A DNA stretch of 62,828 nucleotides from a virus, in IMG/VR virus record IMGVR_UViG_3300003873_000011, positions 1 to 62,828 of that record, one strand, 5' to 3'. The notes below the pieces were generated by a model. It ran no database searches. It was not told the DNA's origin and saw only the letters and a program-made list of their open reading frames with translations. The position numbers and the translations under genes are program-made. Positions 25,683-34,865 of this stretch are shown piece after piece. Every line of letters begins with the position of its first letter. The stretch's first letter is position 1.

Positions 25683-28600
25683 ATGGCATGTAAGATAAAA
25701 ACTTTAGAGGATATGATTCGTGAAAAGGTTGACTCTTTACGTAGTTCTAAACCTTCTAAAAAAAATGAAGCTGTTATTGCTGAATTAAATGGATTTTTAG
25801 GAGGTTTGCGTACACCTACTAAGCCTCAAGTTGGTCCTAGAGTACCTACTCTTAAAGAAAGAGCTGCTATAGCTAGACTTGAAACACAGAGAGTAGCTAA
25901 AGAGAAGGAATTAGCTTTAGCCCAAGAGAAAGCAGCTGTGGCTTTAAAAGAACAACAACTAGCTAAAGAACTAGAAGCTAAATTAGCTAGAGAACAGAAA
26001 GTTATAGAAGAGAGTAAAAAAGCTAAAGAAGAAGAGGTGCGTAAAGCTGAAGAGGAAGCCTCTAAACTAAAAGAAGAGATTAAAAGTAGTCAAGCAAAAG
26101 CTAGAGCTGCTAAGTTATCTTCAGATAAAGCTATGAGAGAGAGAGATGCTAAAGAAGCTAGAGCCAATAATCTTCTTAGAAGAGAAAAGCTATTAAATGA
26201 AAAGAATAAGGCAATAGCAGCTCAAAAAGAAGTTGACATACTAACTAAAAAAGCTAAGGTTGTGGAAGCTAAGGTTGTTAGACAAGCTAAAGTTACATCT
26301 CTAAAAACTAAAGCTGTTAATGCTATTCAAGCTATTATCTCTAAAATTAAAGAGATTATACGTAGTCTTATCAGCAAAATTAATGGTTTAAAGTTTAAAC
26401 CTAAAAAACAAAAAACTTTTGAAGAGAGTTTACCTGAGTACTACACTAAGCTATTTGATACTATTGATAAAAAACAAAACATAGTACTAGATATGGATAT
26501 AAACTTTGCTAAAAAAGTTATCTATGATGAGATGGTTAAAGGTCAAATGGTTAAAGGTACTGCTTACAAGAATAAGATACATTTACCTGATTTTGAAGCA
26601 CTTAAAGCAGACAAAGGTGAGCTTAAATCCTTTATAAAGACAATTATGGGAGATAAACCTAGTTCTTTGATAACACCTGAGACTATTACTACTCTAATAG
26701 ACCAACATATTGAAGCTGAGAAGAAGCACAGTGTTAAACTGCATGAAGCTATACACGTAGCAACTGTCCAATTTATGAAAGCTAATCCTAATGACCCAAA
26801 AACAGTAGCTATCGAGAGCTTATTTAAAAAGATGCAGATTGAATCTGAAAAAGATGGTAGTATACTGAATTCAGCTAATAATGCATACTGGAAGACCAAT
26901 GTTTTTGAGTTTATTGCTGAAGCTCTTAGTCACGAGGTTCTAATTAAAGAAATGAATAAAATTATGGTAGGTAAAGAAAGTTTACTGCATAGGCTTATTA
27001 ATGTCTTTAGAAGAATTTTAGGTATCACTAATAATAGTGCTACAGATGTTCTGTTGAATACTGTTCTTAAAATGAATGATTTTAAATCTCCGAATAATAA
27101 CTATACTGAAGACTATTTAAAAGTACCTAAAGGCTCTGTTATGGAAATGAATAGGGTTGATGAGTACTTAGGTATGGTTAATTCTAATAAAGGTCATGGT
27201 ACTAATATTTCCGATATAATAGAGAATATTAAATTCTTTGGTGGCCAAGACCAATTTCTCATTAAGGTTGGTAAGACTGAGGGTGAGTTTATGAATTATG
27301 TTAGAGCTAAGTTTGGTGGCAAACCTTTAGCTGATTCAGAAGTTGCAATTGATTCTAAAACTAGGGTTGAATTGGCTAAGATACCTAACACTTTACCTTT
27401 AATGTACTCTAATGATACCTCTAAGACTACTAAAAAAGGTTTGTACATCAATGTGAAAGAACCTATATCTCCTACTGAAACTTACCTAAATGAGTATTTA
27501 AAAGATGTTAAACCTACTGATAGTTTCTTAAATGGGTTAACTCCTAAAGAGCTTTTAGATGGTGTTAAAGGAGTTGTAGATACTTCTTTAGTAAATTCTA
27601 CTAGAGTTAGTATCATTCAGTATAATAACATTAAGGATACTGTTATAAGTACTGTTGCAGAGAGATTTCTTGATGGTAAAGCATTAACTGATGATATTGT
27701 TGAAGATATATCTAATTCTGAGAGTAAGCGTAAAGATGTTACTGTAACCAGAGATAAAGACGGTAACGTCATTAAATTAGATAACTCTAATACAGAGATT
27801 AAAAATAAGAATACTAAGAGTACTACAGAAACTACAGAGGATAATACCAGTATAGATACTTCTGAGAATAATAAAAGTAACACTAAAGAAGTTAGTAGGG
27901 CTACTTCTAATACTGAAAACTCTAATGTAGAGACTAATGAGATTATTAACAGTAACAGTAATTCTGATAGTACCTCGAGAGGCAATTCGTCTACTACTGA
28001 GTATGATATAGATGAGACACACACTATTAAAAATTCTAAGGTTGTTACTAATAAGACTGTAAATCAAAGTGGTACTAATACTTCTGAAGATGGTGGAGGT
28101 AATATCACACATAAATCAGGTACTATAAAAAGGCATTATATTTTAGAGAATTCTTTACAAATTAACACTTTAATTACTAATGGTTCTATTACTCAAGAAC
28201 AAAGATCTTCTAGTAAACCTATACTAGATAATCTCCTTAGTACAGATACTACAACTAAATCAGAAACTTTTGAGTATAAAGGTACTAATATAGATATTAG
28301 TAGTTCTGATGGAGTGAATTACAGTTTTATGATTTATCAAGAAGGTAAAGATTCTTTGCTTGTAGACTTAAAAGAGGGTATTTTAACTAAACTCTTTACT
28401 CCTATTACTAATGAGATATTTCAAGATTTTGAAACAGCTATGAATAAGTTAGGTATTAGTTATTTTGATTTCGATTCTGAGTTTTCTATCGAGAGTAACC
28501 AAAGTAAGTATGATAAAAAGAAGTATGATGAAGCTATGGTTGAGTACAATAAAAGTACTTTTAATGGTGTTGAAATGGCTAAAGATGATGTTTTAAGTAA

Positions 28601-29375
28601 TGTGAAATCAGAACTAAAGAAAGTAAATTCTGCTGTTAATATTGAGTTTGTTGTTGATGGTACTAATTTTAAGTTTGATTCTTCGTACGGCCCTTCTGGA
28701 GGAATATATTTTGAAGCCACTGAACGTAGGAAACCTACTCTAGGTTCTAATTCTAAATTTTTACCAACCCTTCGTTACATCCTACAGTTTGCAGATGCTC
28801 GAAATAAGATAAATACAGATCCTGATAACATTCCCATAGTTAAGGCTTTTAGTGATCTTGGTATTGATGTAAACGCAACTTACAGAGCTTTTTTACCTTT
28901 CGCTAAATCTCAGTATGTGAACTATCATATGCGTAGGTATAAGGAGTCTTCTGTACCTCTTGCTAGTGCTTTAGGTTCTATATCCTCTGAATCTCCTAAG
29001 TTAAGCACCACTAAAATCTCAGGTGATGTGATGTATAGGGTGGAGGTATACCTCTCCAATGGTAAATTGCATACAGCTACCATTGCCGCTCCACTTCCTA
29101 CAGTAGTGAAGTTAAATCCTCGTTACACTATAAATGAATTTATATCTCATGACCTAAATGGTGTTTTAGATAAGTATGATGTAGCCAAACTACCTAATGT
29201 GAATAAGGTACTTAAAGAATTTGGATCTTCTTATGACAAACTTATAAAAGACTATTCTGAGGCTATTAAAAAAGACCCTATAAAAGAGGAAGCTAGTTCC
29301 CTAGTTGTGCAGTCTACTATCAATACCTCCAATACAGAGAATATGGTGTATAATGCTGTAAAAGGATGTAACTAA
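25683..29375 (+). CDS. Giant internal virion protein 3 with HExxH metallopeptidase motif
   Basis: A 1230-residue protein starting MACKIK. Residues 40-235 are a long Lys/Glu/Ala coiled coil. LHEAIHVATVQFM holds HExxH at 354-358, and EFIAEAL at 409-415 could supply the third zinc ligand, as in peptidase domains of phage polyvalent proteins. Residues about 700-780 are a Ser/Thr/Asn/Glu-rich low-complexity linker. The C-terminal third is globular and ends KGCN. No signal peptide. It probably travels in the virion with the polymerase; a peptidase might process virion proteins or act in the host after ejection, both inference. Confidence 0.6.
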   Translation: MACKIKTLEDMIREKVDSLRSSKPSKKNEAVIAELNGFLGGLRTPTKPQVGPRVPTLKERAAIARLETQRVAKEKELALAQEKAAVALKEQQLAKELEAKLAREQKVIEESKKAKEEEVRKAEEEASKLKEEIKSSQAKARAAKLSSDKAMRERDAKEARANNLLRREKLLNEKNKAIAAQKEVDILTKKAKVVEAKVVRQAKVTSLKTKAVNAIQAIISKIKEIIRSLISKINGLKFKPKKQKTFEESLPEYYTKLFDTIDKKQNIVLDMDINFAKKVIYDEMVKGQMVKGTAYKNKIHLPDFEALKADKGELKSFIKTIMGDKPSSLITPETITTLIDQHIEAEKKHSVKLHEAIHVATVQFMKANPNDPKTVAIESLFKKMQIESEKDGSILNSANNAYWKTNVFEFIAEALSHEVLIKEMNKIMVGKESLLHRLINVFRRILGITNNSATDVLLNTVLKMNDFKSPNNNYTEDYLKVPKGSVMEMNRVDEYLGMVNSNKGHGTNISDIIENIKFFGGQDQFLIKVGKTEGEFMNYVRAKFGGKPLADSEVAIDSKTRVELAKIPNTLPLMYSNDTSKTTKKGLYINVKEPISPTETYLNEYLKDVKPTDSFLNGLTPKELLDGVKGVVDTSLVNSTRVSIIQYNNIKDTVISTVAERFLDGKALTDDIVEDISNSESKRKDVTVTRDKDGNVIKLDNSNTEIKNKNTKSTTETTEDNTSIDTSENNKSNTKEVSRATSNTENSNVETNEIINSNSNSDSTSRGNSSTTEYDIDETHTIKNSKVVTNKTVNQSGTNTSEDGGGNITHKSGTIKRHYILENSLQINTLITNGSITQEQRSSSKPILDNLLSTDTTTKSETFEYKGTNIDISSSDGVNYSFMIYQEGKDSLLVDLKEGILTKLFTPITNEIFQDFETAMNKLGISYFDFDSEFSIESNQSKYDKKKYDEAMVEYNKSTFNGVEMAKDDVLSNVKSELKKVNSAVNIEFVVDGTNFKFDSSYGPSGGIYFEATERRKPTLGSNSKFLPTLRYILQFADARNKINTDPDNIPIVKAFSDLGIDVNATYRAFLPFAKSQYVNYHMRRYKESSVPLASALGSISSESPKLSTTKISGDVMYRVEVYLSNGKLHTATIAAPLPTVVKLNPRYTINEFISHDLNGVLDKYDVAKLPNVNKVLKEFGSSYDKLIKDYSEAIKKDPIKEEASSLVVQSTINTSNTENMVYNAVKGCN

Positions 29376-32308
29376 TGGCTTGTAAACCTATAGATAAGAA
29401 ACAATTAAAAATAGATATGACTGCTCAGTTAAAACATGATAATCCTCACTTAACTGATGCAGAGCTTAGTAGAGAAGTAGAGATAATCTATGATAGGGCT
29501 ATAAAGAAGCTTAATGAGCCTAAATCAGGCTTTAATGAAGCTCTTACACATAAGATATACGAAGGACAAAAACCTCCTTATATTGTCCCTGTAAATGGTT
29601 TATGGGATACTGTACAAGGTCTTACCACTTATGCTATCGGAGCTGGTATTATTAAACCTATTAAGTATGTTGCTGATACTATACCTTTTAAAGATACTGC
29701 CGACTATCTAGTTGTAAAACCTGCTAAATACATATTTAACTCTGATTGGGCACAAGACTATCATAAAAAAGGTATGTCTAACTCAGAAGGTATTTATCAT
29801 AAAACAGTAGAAAACTTAAAGAATAGATCTACTCCTAGTGATTTTGTTAAGAGGGTAGCTTCTTATATGCAATTAACTGAAGGTGTAGATTACAAAGCTA
29901 TGAGTGACCAACTATCTAAGTTAGGTGAAGCTGCTAGAGAAAGGAATGAAATAGATAGAACTATTTTAAATAAGGCTTTGAAGTCATTTAGAAAAGTAAC
30001 TAAGGATTATACAACTAAGCAGAAGAAGCAATTATCTTCATTATTTAACTTCTCTCACATACACCTAGTATCTGACGATAGTATATCTACAATGTCTGAT
30101 ATTGATAGTAAAATAGACTCTTTAACAAAAGAACTTAATAGTACTATCCAAAATACTAAACTATTAGAGTATGGTATAGGTAAAAGTACTAAAGAATTAG
30201 CTAACTTTTATCACACTAGAAAGTTGGCTAATCTTGTTGATGAAGGTTGGAGTGAGAGAGATATTTATAGTACTTTAAGAGGTAAGTATTTAGAAACTTA
30301 CATGACACTTGTAGCTTACCAACAATTAAAGTTAGGTGGTAAAGAACAATTAGCTACCTTAAATAAGTTTAAATCTGATGGTAAAGAAAGTGGTATTTAT
30401 ACTGAACTTAAGATACTATCTAGGTCTGCTTCAATGATAGGGAACGAGATTGATGTTGATATGAGAGGTAAATCAATGTTTAAGCTAGATAATAAGACTG
30501 GTAGAAGACTTCACTTTAAGAAGAACTACAAGTTTGAAACTGTAATGTCTAAAGCTGAGTTAGCTAAATTAGATCCTAAAGATAACTGGAAAGAGTTAAG
30601 ACCGTATAAGTTAGGGCAGGTAGGTGTTTATGTTAAGGAGAGGGCTAGTTTTGGTCAAGAGTCTGGTATTGTGTCTAGTACAACTGTTCCTGATGATGGT
30701 ATTCATATATCCCATGACACTTACTTAAAATATAAGTTTAATCTAAAAGACAATAACATAGAGAAGAGAATGTATGATAAAAAACCTAGGTATGTACTTA
30801 GATTAACTCAAGATATGTTAGACCAATTAGAAATAGATGATGAAGTTCCTAGTGCTATGTATCGTTCTTTTGCTCATAATGTAGAAATATCTGATAGTAT
30901 GAGCACTATTAAACATATTATCAACCATCAAACTAGGAGGGCTTACCGACCTTCTGAATTAGCTAAAATAGAGTCTGATTTGAAGAAAGGTATTAGACCT
31001 ATGTTTCTTAATTTTGATTTTAGTGCTGATTCTTTAGTAGATTTAAAAGATTACCCTTTGGTTAAGGAGAATTATACTTCTACAGCTAAAAGGAAAGATG
31101 GTACTGGTACAGGTATAACTAGTACACTAGAGCTACCAAGATATGCTACTATGGTACATAAAGATATTAGAGATCAAATGTTAGGTTACTCTAAAGATCC
31201 TATATTTAAAAATAGGAACAGGTACTTATTTAAGGCTGAACAACTCTTACGAGATGCTGTTACCATGTTTTCAGTACATGTTGCTATTGTTAACCCTATT
31301 AAGATAGGTATGGATATTGTATCAAATGCCAGTATTCTAGCTATTCATCAAGTACCTCTTAGGTCTATCAAGAAGTATAGTACAGAAGCTATCAAACTAC
31401 ATAAAGAGTTCTCTAAACTATCCCAAGAGAAGATTATCTTAAGTATTACTTTAAGAGGTCTTACTGAGAAAGATTCTGCTTATAAAGCTACTAAAGCTAG
31501 ATATGATAGAGTTGTAAAAAAAGTCAATAACCATGAGTTTAAAGCTGCATCTGATAATGGTTTTTTACAGTCTTTATCTACACAAATGCTTGTAGGTGAT
31601 AGTGAAGCTGTTGAAGGTCTTCAAAGTAGAGTTGACGAACTCTTGTCTAAAGTTGATAACTACCCTAAATTTGCTAAAATACTCCAATCTATCTCTGATA
31701 CTGGACCATCTATAGTAGATTTACTTGAGTATGCTAACAGTAAAGTAACTGGTGATGGTACTATAAGTACTGAGCTAGAACGCATATCTAATAAGTTTAG
31801 AACATTCAAAGATAATAAACAACATTTAGCTTTTGTTAGTGAGATTTTAGCTGTTCCTGGTCAATCTGAGTTAGTTCGTTATGGTGGTGCTATGGTTACT
31901 ATGGTGGATTTAATAGCTAAATGGACTCTATATAAGCATACTATGGATGAATCTATAGGTTCTAGTCAATCTGTTAAAGATAGAGAAGATAAAGCTATTG
32001 ATGTAGTTCAAGGTAGTTTTATTGACTATAGAGCAGCATTGCCAGAAGAGATTGACCAACTTAAAGATTTAGGTTTATTTATGTTTCCTCATTTTACTAT
32101 GAGAATACAGAAAGCTATCTGGTCTATGTTATATAGAAGAACTTTGTCTACTGGTGTTACCTATGCAGGTATGAATGAGCTTACTAATGTAGGTAATACC
32201 CATATTATTAACTCTAACATTTGGGATAAGAAGTTAGCTCATTTAGACCCAGATAATCCTAATATCTTAGGACCTTATACATTCTACGAGCTGATGGGAC
32301 TTAAATAA
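29375..32308 (+). CDS. Giant internal virion protein 4 (977 aa)
   Basis: A 977-residue protein starting MACKPID, its ATG overlapping the previous stop (TAATG). The N-terminal region has a short hydrophobic helix (TVQGLTTYAIGAGIIKP, about 75-92). The last 350 residues include PRYATMVHKDIRDQMLGY, LLRDAVTMFSVHVAIVNPIK and LGLFMFPHFTMRIQKAIW, an outline I associate with C-terminal parts of giant virion proteins of N4-like and similar phages. I infer the encapsidation or ejection portion of a split virion polymerase complex. No enzyme motifs are seen. It ends the long rightward block. Confidence 0.55.
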   Translation: MACKPIDKKQLKIDMTAQLKHDNPHLTDAELSREVEIIYDRAIKKLNEPKSGFNEALTHKIYEGQKPPYIVPVNGLWDTVQGLTTYAIGAGIIKPIKYVADTIPFKDTADYLVVKPAKYIFNSDWAQDYHKKGMSNSEGIYHKTVENLKNRSTPSDFVKRVASYMQLTEGVDYKAMSDQLSKLGEAARERNEIDRTILNKALKSFRKVTKDYTTKQKKQLSSLFNFSHIHLVSDDSISTMSDIDSKIDSLTKELNSTIQNTKLLEYGIGKSTKELANFYHTRKLANLVDEGWSERDIYSTLRGKYLETYMTLVAYQQLKLGGKEQLATLNKFKSDGKESGIYTELKILSRSASMIGNEIDVDMRGKSMFKLDNKTGRRLHFKKNYKFETVMSKAELAKLDPKDNWKELRPYKLGQVGVYVKERASFGQESGIVSSTTVPDDGIHISHDTYLKYKFNLKDNNIEKRMYDKKPRYVLRLTQDMLDQLEIDDEVPSAMYRSFAHNVEISDSMSTIKHIINHQTRRAYRPSELAKIESDLKKGIRPMFLNFDFSADSLVDLKDYPLVKENYTSTAKRKDGTGTGITSTLELPRYATMVHKDIRDQMLGYSKDPIFKNRNRYLFKAEQLLRDAVTMFSVHVAIVNPIKIGMDIVSNASILAIHQVPLRSIKKYSTEAIKLHKEFSKLSQEKIILSITLRGLTEKDSAYKATKARYDRVVKKVNNHEFKAASDNGFLQSLSTQMLVGDSEAVEGLQSRVDELLSKVDNYPKFAKILQSISDTGPSIVDLLEYANSKVTGDGTISTELERISNKFRTFKDNKQHLAFVSEILAVPGQSELVRYGGAMVTMVDLIAKWTLYKHTMDESIGSSQSVKDREDKAIDVVQGSFIDYRAALPEEIDQLKDLGLFMFPHFTMRIQKAIWSMLYRRTLSTGVTYAGMNELTNVGNTHIINSNIWDKKLAHLDPDNPNILGPYTFYELMGLK

Positions 32309-32516
32309 GTCCTGCTCGTTCCATCTTATAATAATTATCTAACTCTTTAGTGATGTTATACTCTTCTTCTCTAAAGTGTTGTTGTTCATATATACCTTCA
32401 TTTACTAGGTTTAAGTACTCATTGTACTCATCTTGAGCTTTGTTCATTTCCTCTTGTCTAATTGCCTCTAGTTCAATCTCAGCTTCTGTGAGACCAAATA
32501 TTAATTTTTCTTTCAT
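32301..32516 (-). CDS. Small coiled-coil protein on the opposite strand
   Basis: A 71-residue acidic helical protein read leftwards, with an AAGGAA SD. Heptad-like leucines and charged residues run through most of it (LTEAEIELEAIRQEEMNKA). Its 3' end overlaps the 3' end of the 977-residue gene by 8 bases. It is the leftmost gene of the leftward strand and is separated from its strand-mates by the rightward transglycosylase gene. No family recognised. Confidence 0.5.
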   Translation of the reverse strand: MKEKLIFGLTEAEIELEAIRQEEMNKAQDEYNEYLNLVNEGIYEQQHFREEEYNITKELDNYYKMERAGLI

Positions 32517-32572
32517 TTAATTCCTTGTTTTGTTTGTTTATTTTTTATGTTTGTCTCCTTTCTTTTTTATTA

Positions 32573-32581
32573 TGTTATAAT
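32573..32581 (+). promoter_or_regulatory. Extended -10 promoter for transglycosylase gene
   Basis: TGTTATAAT is a perfect TGnTATAAT element behind a T-rich stretch, 28 bases before the ATG at 32610. It allows the gene to be transcribed independently of the giant-protein operon. Confidence 0.6.
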
Positions 32582-32609
32582 TGTATTAAAATTATGTGAG
32601 GTACTTTAT

Positions 32610-33371
32610 ATGCAACAACCTATTCAAGGTCTATCTAGTATGAACCAAGCTATGCAAGGTATTCAAGGTGTGCAAGGTGTACAAGCGTCAGGGTTTACTC
32701 CTAGTAGGCATACTTTTCAATACAACCCTCAACCTAGAGGTATACGATCTGTAGGTATTAACACTAGTTTCAATAATCAAGCTAACCCTACTTCTGTCCA
32801 AACAATCACTAACCCTAACACAGACTCTTATCTCAAACAATTAGCTAATGTAGAGTCTCAAGGTAAGTATGACGCATATAACAAGGGTTCTGGTGCTTAT
32901 GGTAAGTATCAGTTCATACCTAGTACTGAACAAGCCTATATGAAAAAACTAGGTTACACTCAAGCACAAGCTAGAACCCCAGAAGGGCAAGAGGCTATGA
33001 TTAGGAGGCTTACTGCTGATAATAGAGCTGGACTAATTAAAGCTGGGTATAAACCTACTAATATGAATTTGTGGTTAGCCCATAATCAAGGTTTAGGTGG
33101 AGCTAAAGCTATACTTAGTGGTGGTAACGTTAATATGCATAATATACGAAGTAACATACCTAAAGGTAAAGGTACTGTACAGGACTACCTAAATTATTGG
33201 GGTAGTAGGTTTGGTGGTAGTAACCAAACTTACGCCCCCCCTACCAATCCTACTGTTAATAAAGTTACTACTTACAAACCCTCTATACCTATAGAAGCAG
33301 GGTTGACTCAAACTGATTATGATGAACTGGACTCTATTATGAGGGAGTATGGGTTAGACACTAGGGGTTAG
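32610..33371 (+). CDS. Virion lytic transglycosylase (SLT-like)
   Basis: A 253-residue protein. ATG 32610 is chosen because GAGG at 32598-32601 and the promoter at 32573 precede it; the longer frame from 32547 would read through the promoter. After a Gln/Gly/Val-rich, probably disordered N-terminus, residues about 75-175 match a transglycosylase core: ANVESQGKYDAYNKGSG with a candidate catalytic Glu in VESQG, YGKYQFIPST, and LWLAHNQGLGGAKAIL. Such virion enzymes locally open peptidoglycan during DNA entry. No signal peptide. It lies at the end of the rightward block, so a virion rather than lysis role is favoured. Confidence 0.75.
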   Translation: MQQPIQGLSSMNQAMQGIQGVQGVQASGFTPSRHTFQYNPQPRGIRSVGINTSFNNQANPTSVQTITNPNTDSYLKQLANVESQGKYDAYNKGSGAYGKYQFIPSTEQAYMKKLGYTQAQARTPEGQEAMIRRLTADNRAGLIKAGYKPTNMNLWLAHNQGLGGAKAILSGGNVNMHNIRSNIPKGKGTVQDYLNYWGSRFGGSNQTYAPPTNPTVNKVTTYKPSIPIEAGLTQTDYDELDSIMREYGLDTRG

Positions 33372-33398
33372 ATCTAGTAGATTTCTTTTCTTAGATAG

Positions 33399-33944
33399 CT
33401 ATAATGGTTTACAGACCATATCTCTTTTAAACTTTATATAGGAGTTATAGTCTTTTAGTTTAAAATATTTAAATGCTTTAGATATAGCTTGTTCCTTTGA
33501 ATGAGCTGTAAAGTTCCTATTAATAAAGTAGAATTCCTCTACATAATCTCTAGCTCTTACATTATACTCTCGTATAACAAAGTTATGCTGTTGTCTAAAT
33601 TCTAACTCTCTAATAAGTACTTTAATATACTTACTTTTGTACTGTGATCTTATAATATCCACTATATGATTTGTAGTTAAATCTTTAATTTTTACTATCT
33701 TTAACTCTTCTGCATTGTAACTCTCCCAAGTAAGTTCTTCTCTCAGCTTCCTAATATTGTCAGATTCGTACAGAGATGTTTCTATGTAATCAACTTTATC
33801 ACATACCCTCCTATTGTAGCTCAATCCACCATCTACAGCGTAGTATTGCCCATTATTATCAGTATACTCTACAAAATCATAAGTACTCTTAGATTCTAGT
33901 ATTGTACCATCTGGTGTAACTATACTATTTCTTAGTAAACTCAT
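33399..33944 (-). CDS. Conserved phage protein of unknown function
   Basis: A 181-residue protein. The N-terminal half contains DGTILESKSTYDFVEYTDN followed by YYAVDGGLSYNRR, a layout widespread in proteins of many large phages (DGT...HDYV.Y.D..G..Y.VDGG..Y.RR) with no assigned function. The second half contains LTTNHIVDIIRSQ and a basic helix. There are no catalytic signatures. It starts 1 base after the next gene's stop, so it is cotranscribed with it. Confidence 0.65.
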   Translation of the reverse strand: MSLLRNSIVTPDGTILESKSTYDFVEYTDNNGQYYAVDGGLSYNRRVCDKVDYIETSLYESDNIRKLREELTWESYNAEELKIVKIKDLTTNHIVDIIRSQYKSKYIKVLIRELEFRQQHNFVIREYNVRARDYVEEFYFINRNFTAHSKEQAISKAFKYFKLKDYNSYIKFKRDMVCKPL

Positions 33945-34397
33945 TTACTTACTTTCTTTGGCTTGTCTTAAGCAATCTTCTAAATATTCAATATCTTTTT
34001 CTTTTACATCACTTAAGTCTATATCTCTATATACAAATAAATGTGTTAAACTATATACACTATCAGCTAGTTCTTCAATACTTAGTTCTAACTCCTCAAA
34101 CCTCTCTTCAAAATCATCCCCCAAAGCTAACTTGTTATCTAACCAAATGTTACTATTTTTAGTTGATACTCTCTCTATTTTAGTTATTAACTCACCCCAT
34201 TTATCAAATGTTTGTACTAATCTTAAATAAGTACTATCTTCTAAATGTACCCATACAATACTTTCTTGAAAAGCACCATAATCTACCTTACTTGGGTAAA
34301 TCTCGTTAATTTCAGCTGTAATCTCTTTATATTCACCTATTTCAGGTTCAAATTCTCTCAATAACTCTTTAAATTCTTCCAATATTTTATTCTCCAT
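33945..34397 (-). CDS. Hypothetical acidic protein
   Basis: A 150-residue, strongly acidic protein with a beta centre (VWVHLEDSTYLRLVQTFDKWGE) and a Glu-rich C-terminal helix. No cysteines or membrane segments. It abuts the downstream gene directly. It is codon-rich and SD-led, so a real gene, but no family is recognised. Confidence 0.55.
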   Translation of the reverse strand: MENKILEEFKELLREFEPEIGEYKEITAEINEIYPSKVDYGAFQESIVWVHLEDSTYLRLVQTFDKWGELITKIERVSTKNSNIWLDNKLALGDDFEERFEELELSIEELADSVYSLTHLFVYRDIDLSDVKEKDIEYLEDCLRQAKESK

Positions 34398-34443
34398 TTG
34401 CTTTATTAATTCTCTTGTGATCTATTAAATCTCTTCGTTTCAA

Positions 34444-34459
34444 CTGAGTATTGACTCAG
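34444..34459 (-). other. Intergenic stem-loop
   Basis: CTGAGT at 34444-34449 and ACTCAG at 34454-34459 form a perfect 6-bp stem with a 4-nt loop between two leftward genes. No T run follows in either direction, so it is not a convincing terminator. Confidence 0.4.
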
Positions 34460-34471
34460 CATACTTTTCCT

Positions 34472-34732
34472 CTATATATTACTGACATATTTAGGATTAT
34501 ACTCTATATCATCCTCTGAGTCTTTCTCAAATGCACTTACTGTAACACCATCCCCATAAAAGCTGTTTATATTATTCCATACAATTACTTTGTTATGATG
34601 TTTAAATAGAAATTTAATATGGTTTTTAAGACTCTTGTAGTCTCCTTTAGACATTAATGACTTAACCTGCTTTTTGTCTGTACATACTATTTGTTTGTAT
34701 ATATCTGCTTCTTCTAACTGTCTGTTCTTCAT
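34472..34732 (-). CDS. Small hypothetical protein
   Basis: An 86-residue mixed-charge protein with an AAGGAT SD. It contains SLKNHIKFLFKHHNKVIVW and an acidic C-terminus. A phage accessory protein of unknown role; no family recognised. Confidence 0.5.
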   Translation of the reverse strand: MKNRQLEEADIYKQIVCTDKKQVKSLMSKGDYKSLKNHIKFLFKHHNKVIVWNNINSFYGDGVTVSAFEKDSEDDIEYNPKYVSNI

Positions 34733-34740
34733 ATTTATCC

Positions 34741-34800
34741 TTATCTATATAGTTCTTTATTTGCTTTGGTGTTAGACTTACACCCTTTGTTCTTTTTCAT
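34741..34800 (-). CDS. Micro-ORF, 19 residues, basic
   Basis: MKKNKGCKSNTKANKELYR, preceded by GAGGG with 7-base spacing. Lys/Asn-rich. It lies directly downstream of another micro-ORF with an SD, so the pair may be expressed, but the size makes this tentative. Confidence 0.3.
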   Translation of the reverse strand: MKKNKGCKSNTKANKELYR

Positions 34801-34801
34801 T

Positions 34802-34852
34802 TTAGTACCCTCTTGGTAGTTTTTTAGTAGCTCTCTGTTGTTTTTTGTTCAT
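34802..34852 (-). CDS. Micro-ORF, 16 residues, basic
   Basis: MNKKQQRATKKLPRGY, with AGGG 5 bases before the ATG. It ends 1 base before the next micro-ORF start. Basic and possibly a leader or tiny peptide. Confidence 0.3.
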   Translation of the reverse strand: MNKKQQRATKKLPRGY

Positions 34853-34865
34853 ATTATCCCTTATT

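Noticed and set aside
27617-28112. Two leftward open frames of 111-135 codons inside the 1230-residue gene
   Set aside because: They mirror a Ser/Thr/Asn-rich low-complexity linker, giving Leu/Ser/Ile-rich shadows without start signals.
33372-33398. Bidirectional terminator between the convergent genes
   Set aside because: Only ATCTA/TAGAT can pair and there is no stable stem or T tract.
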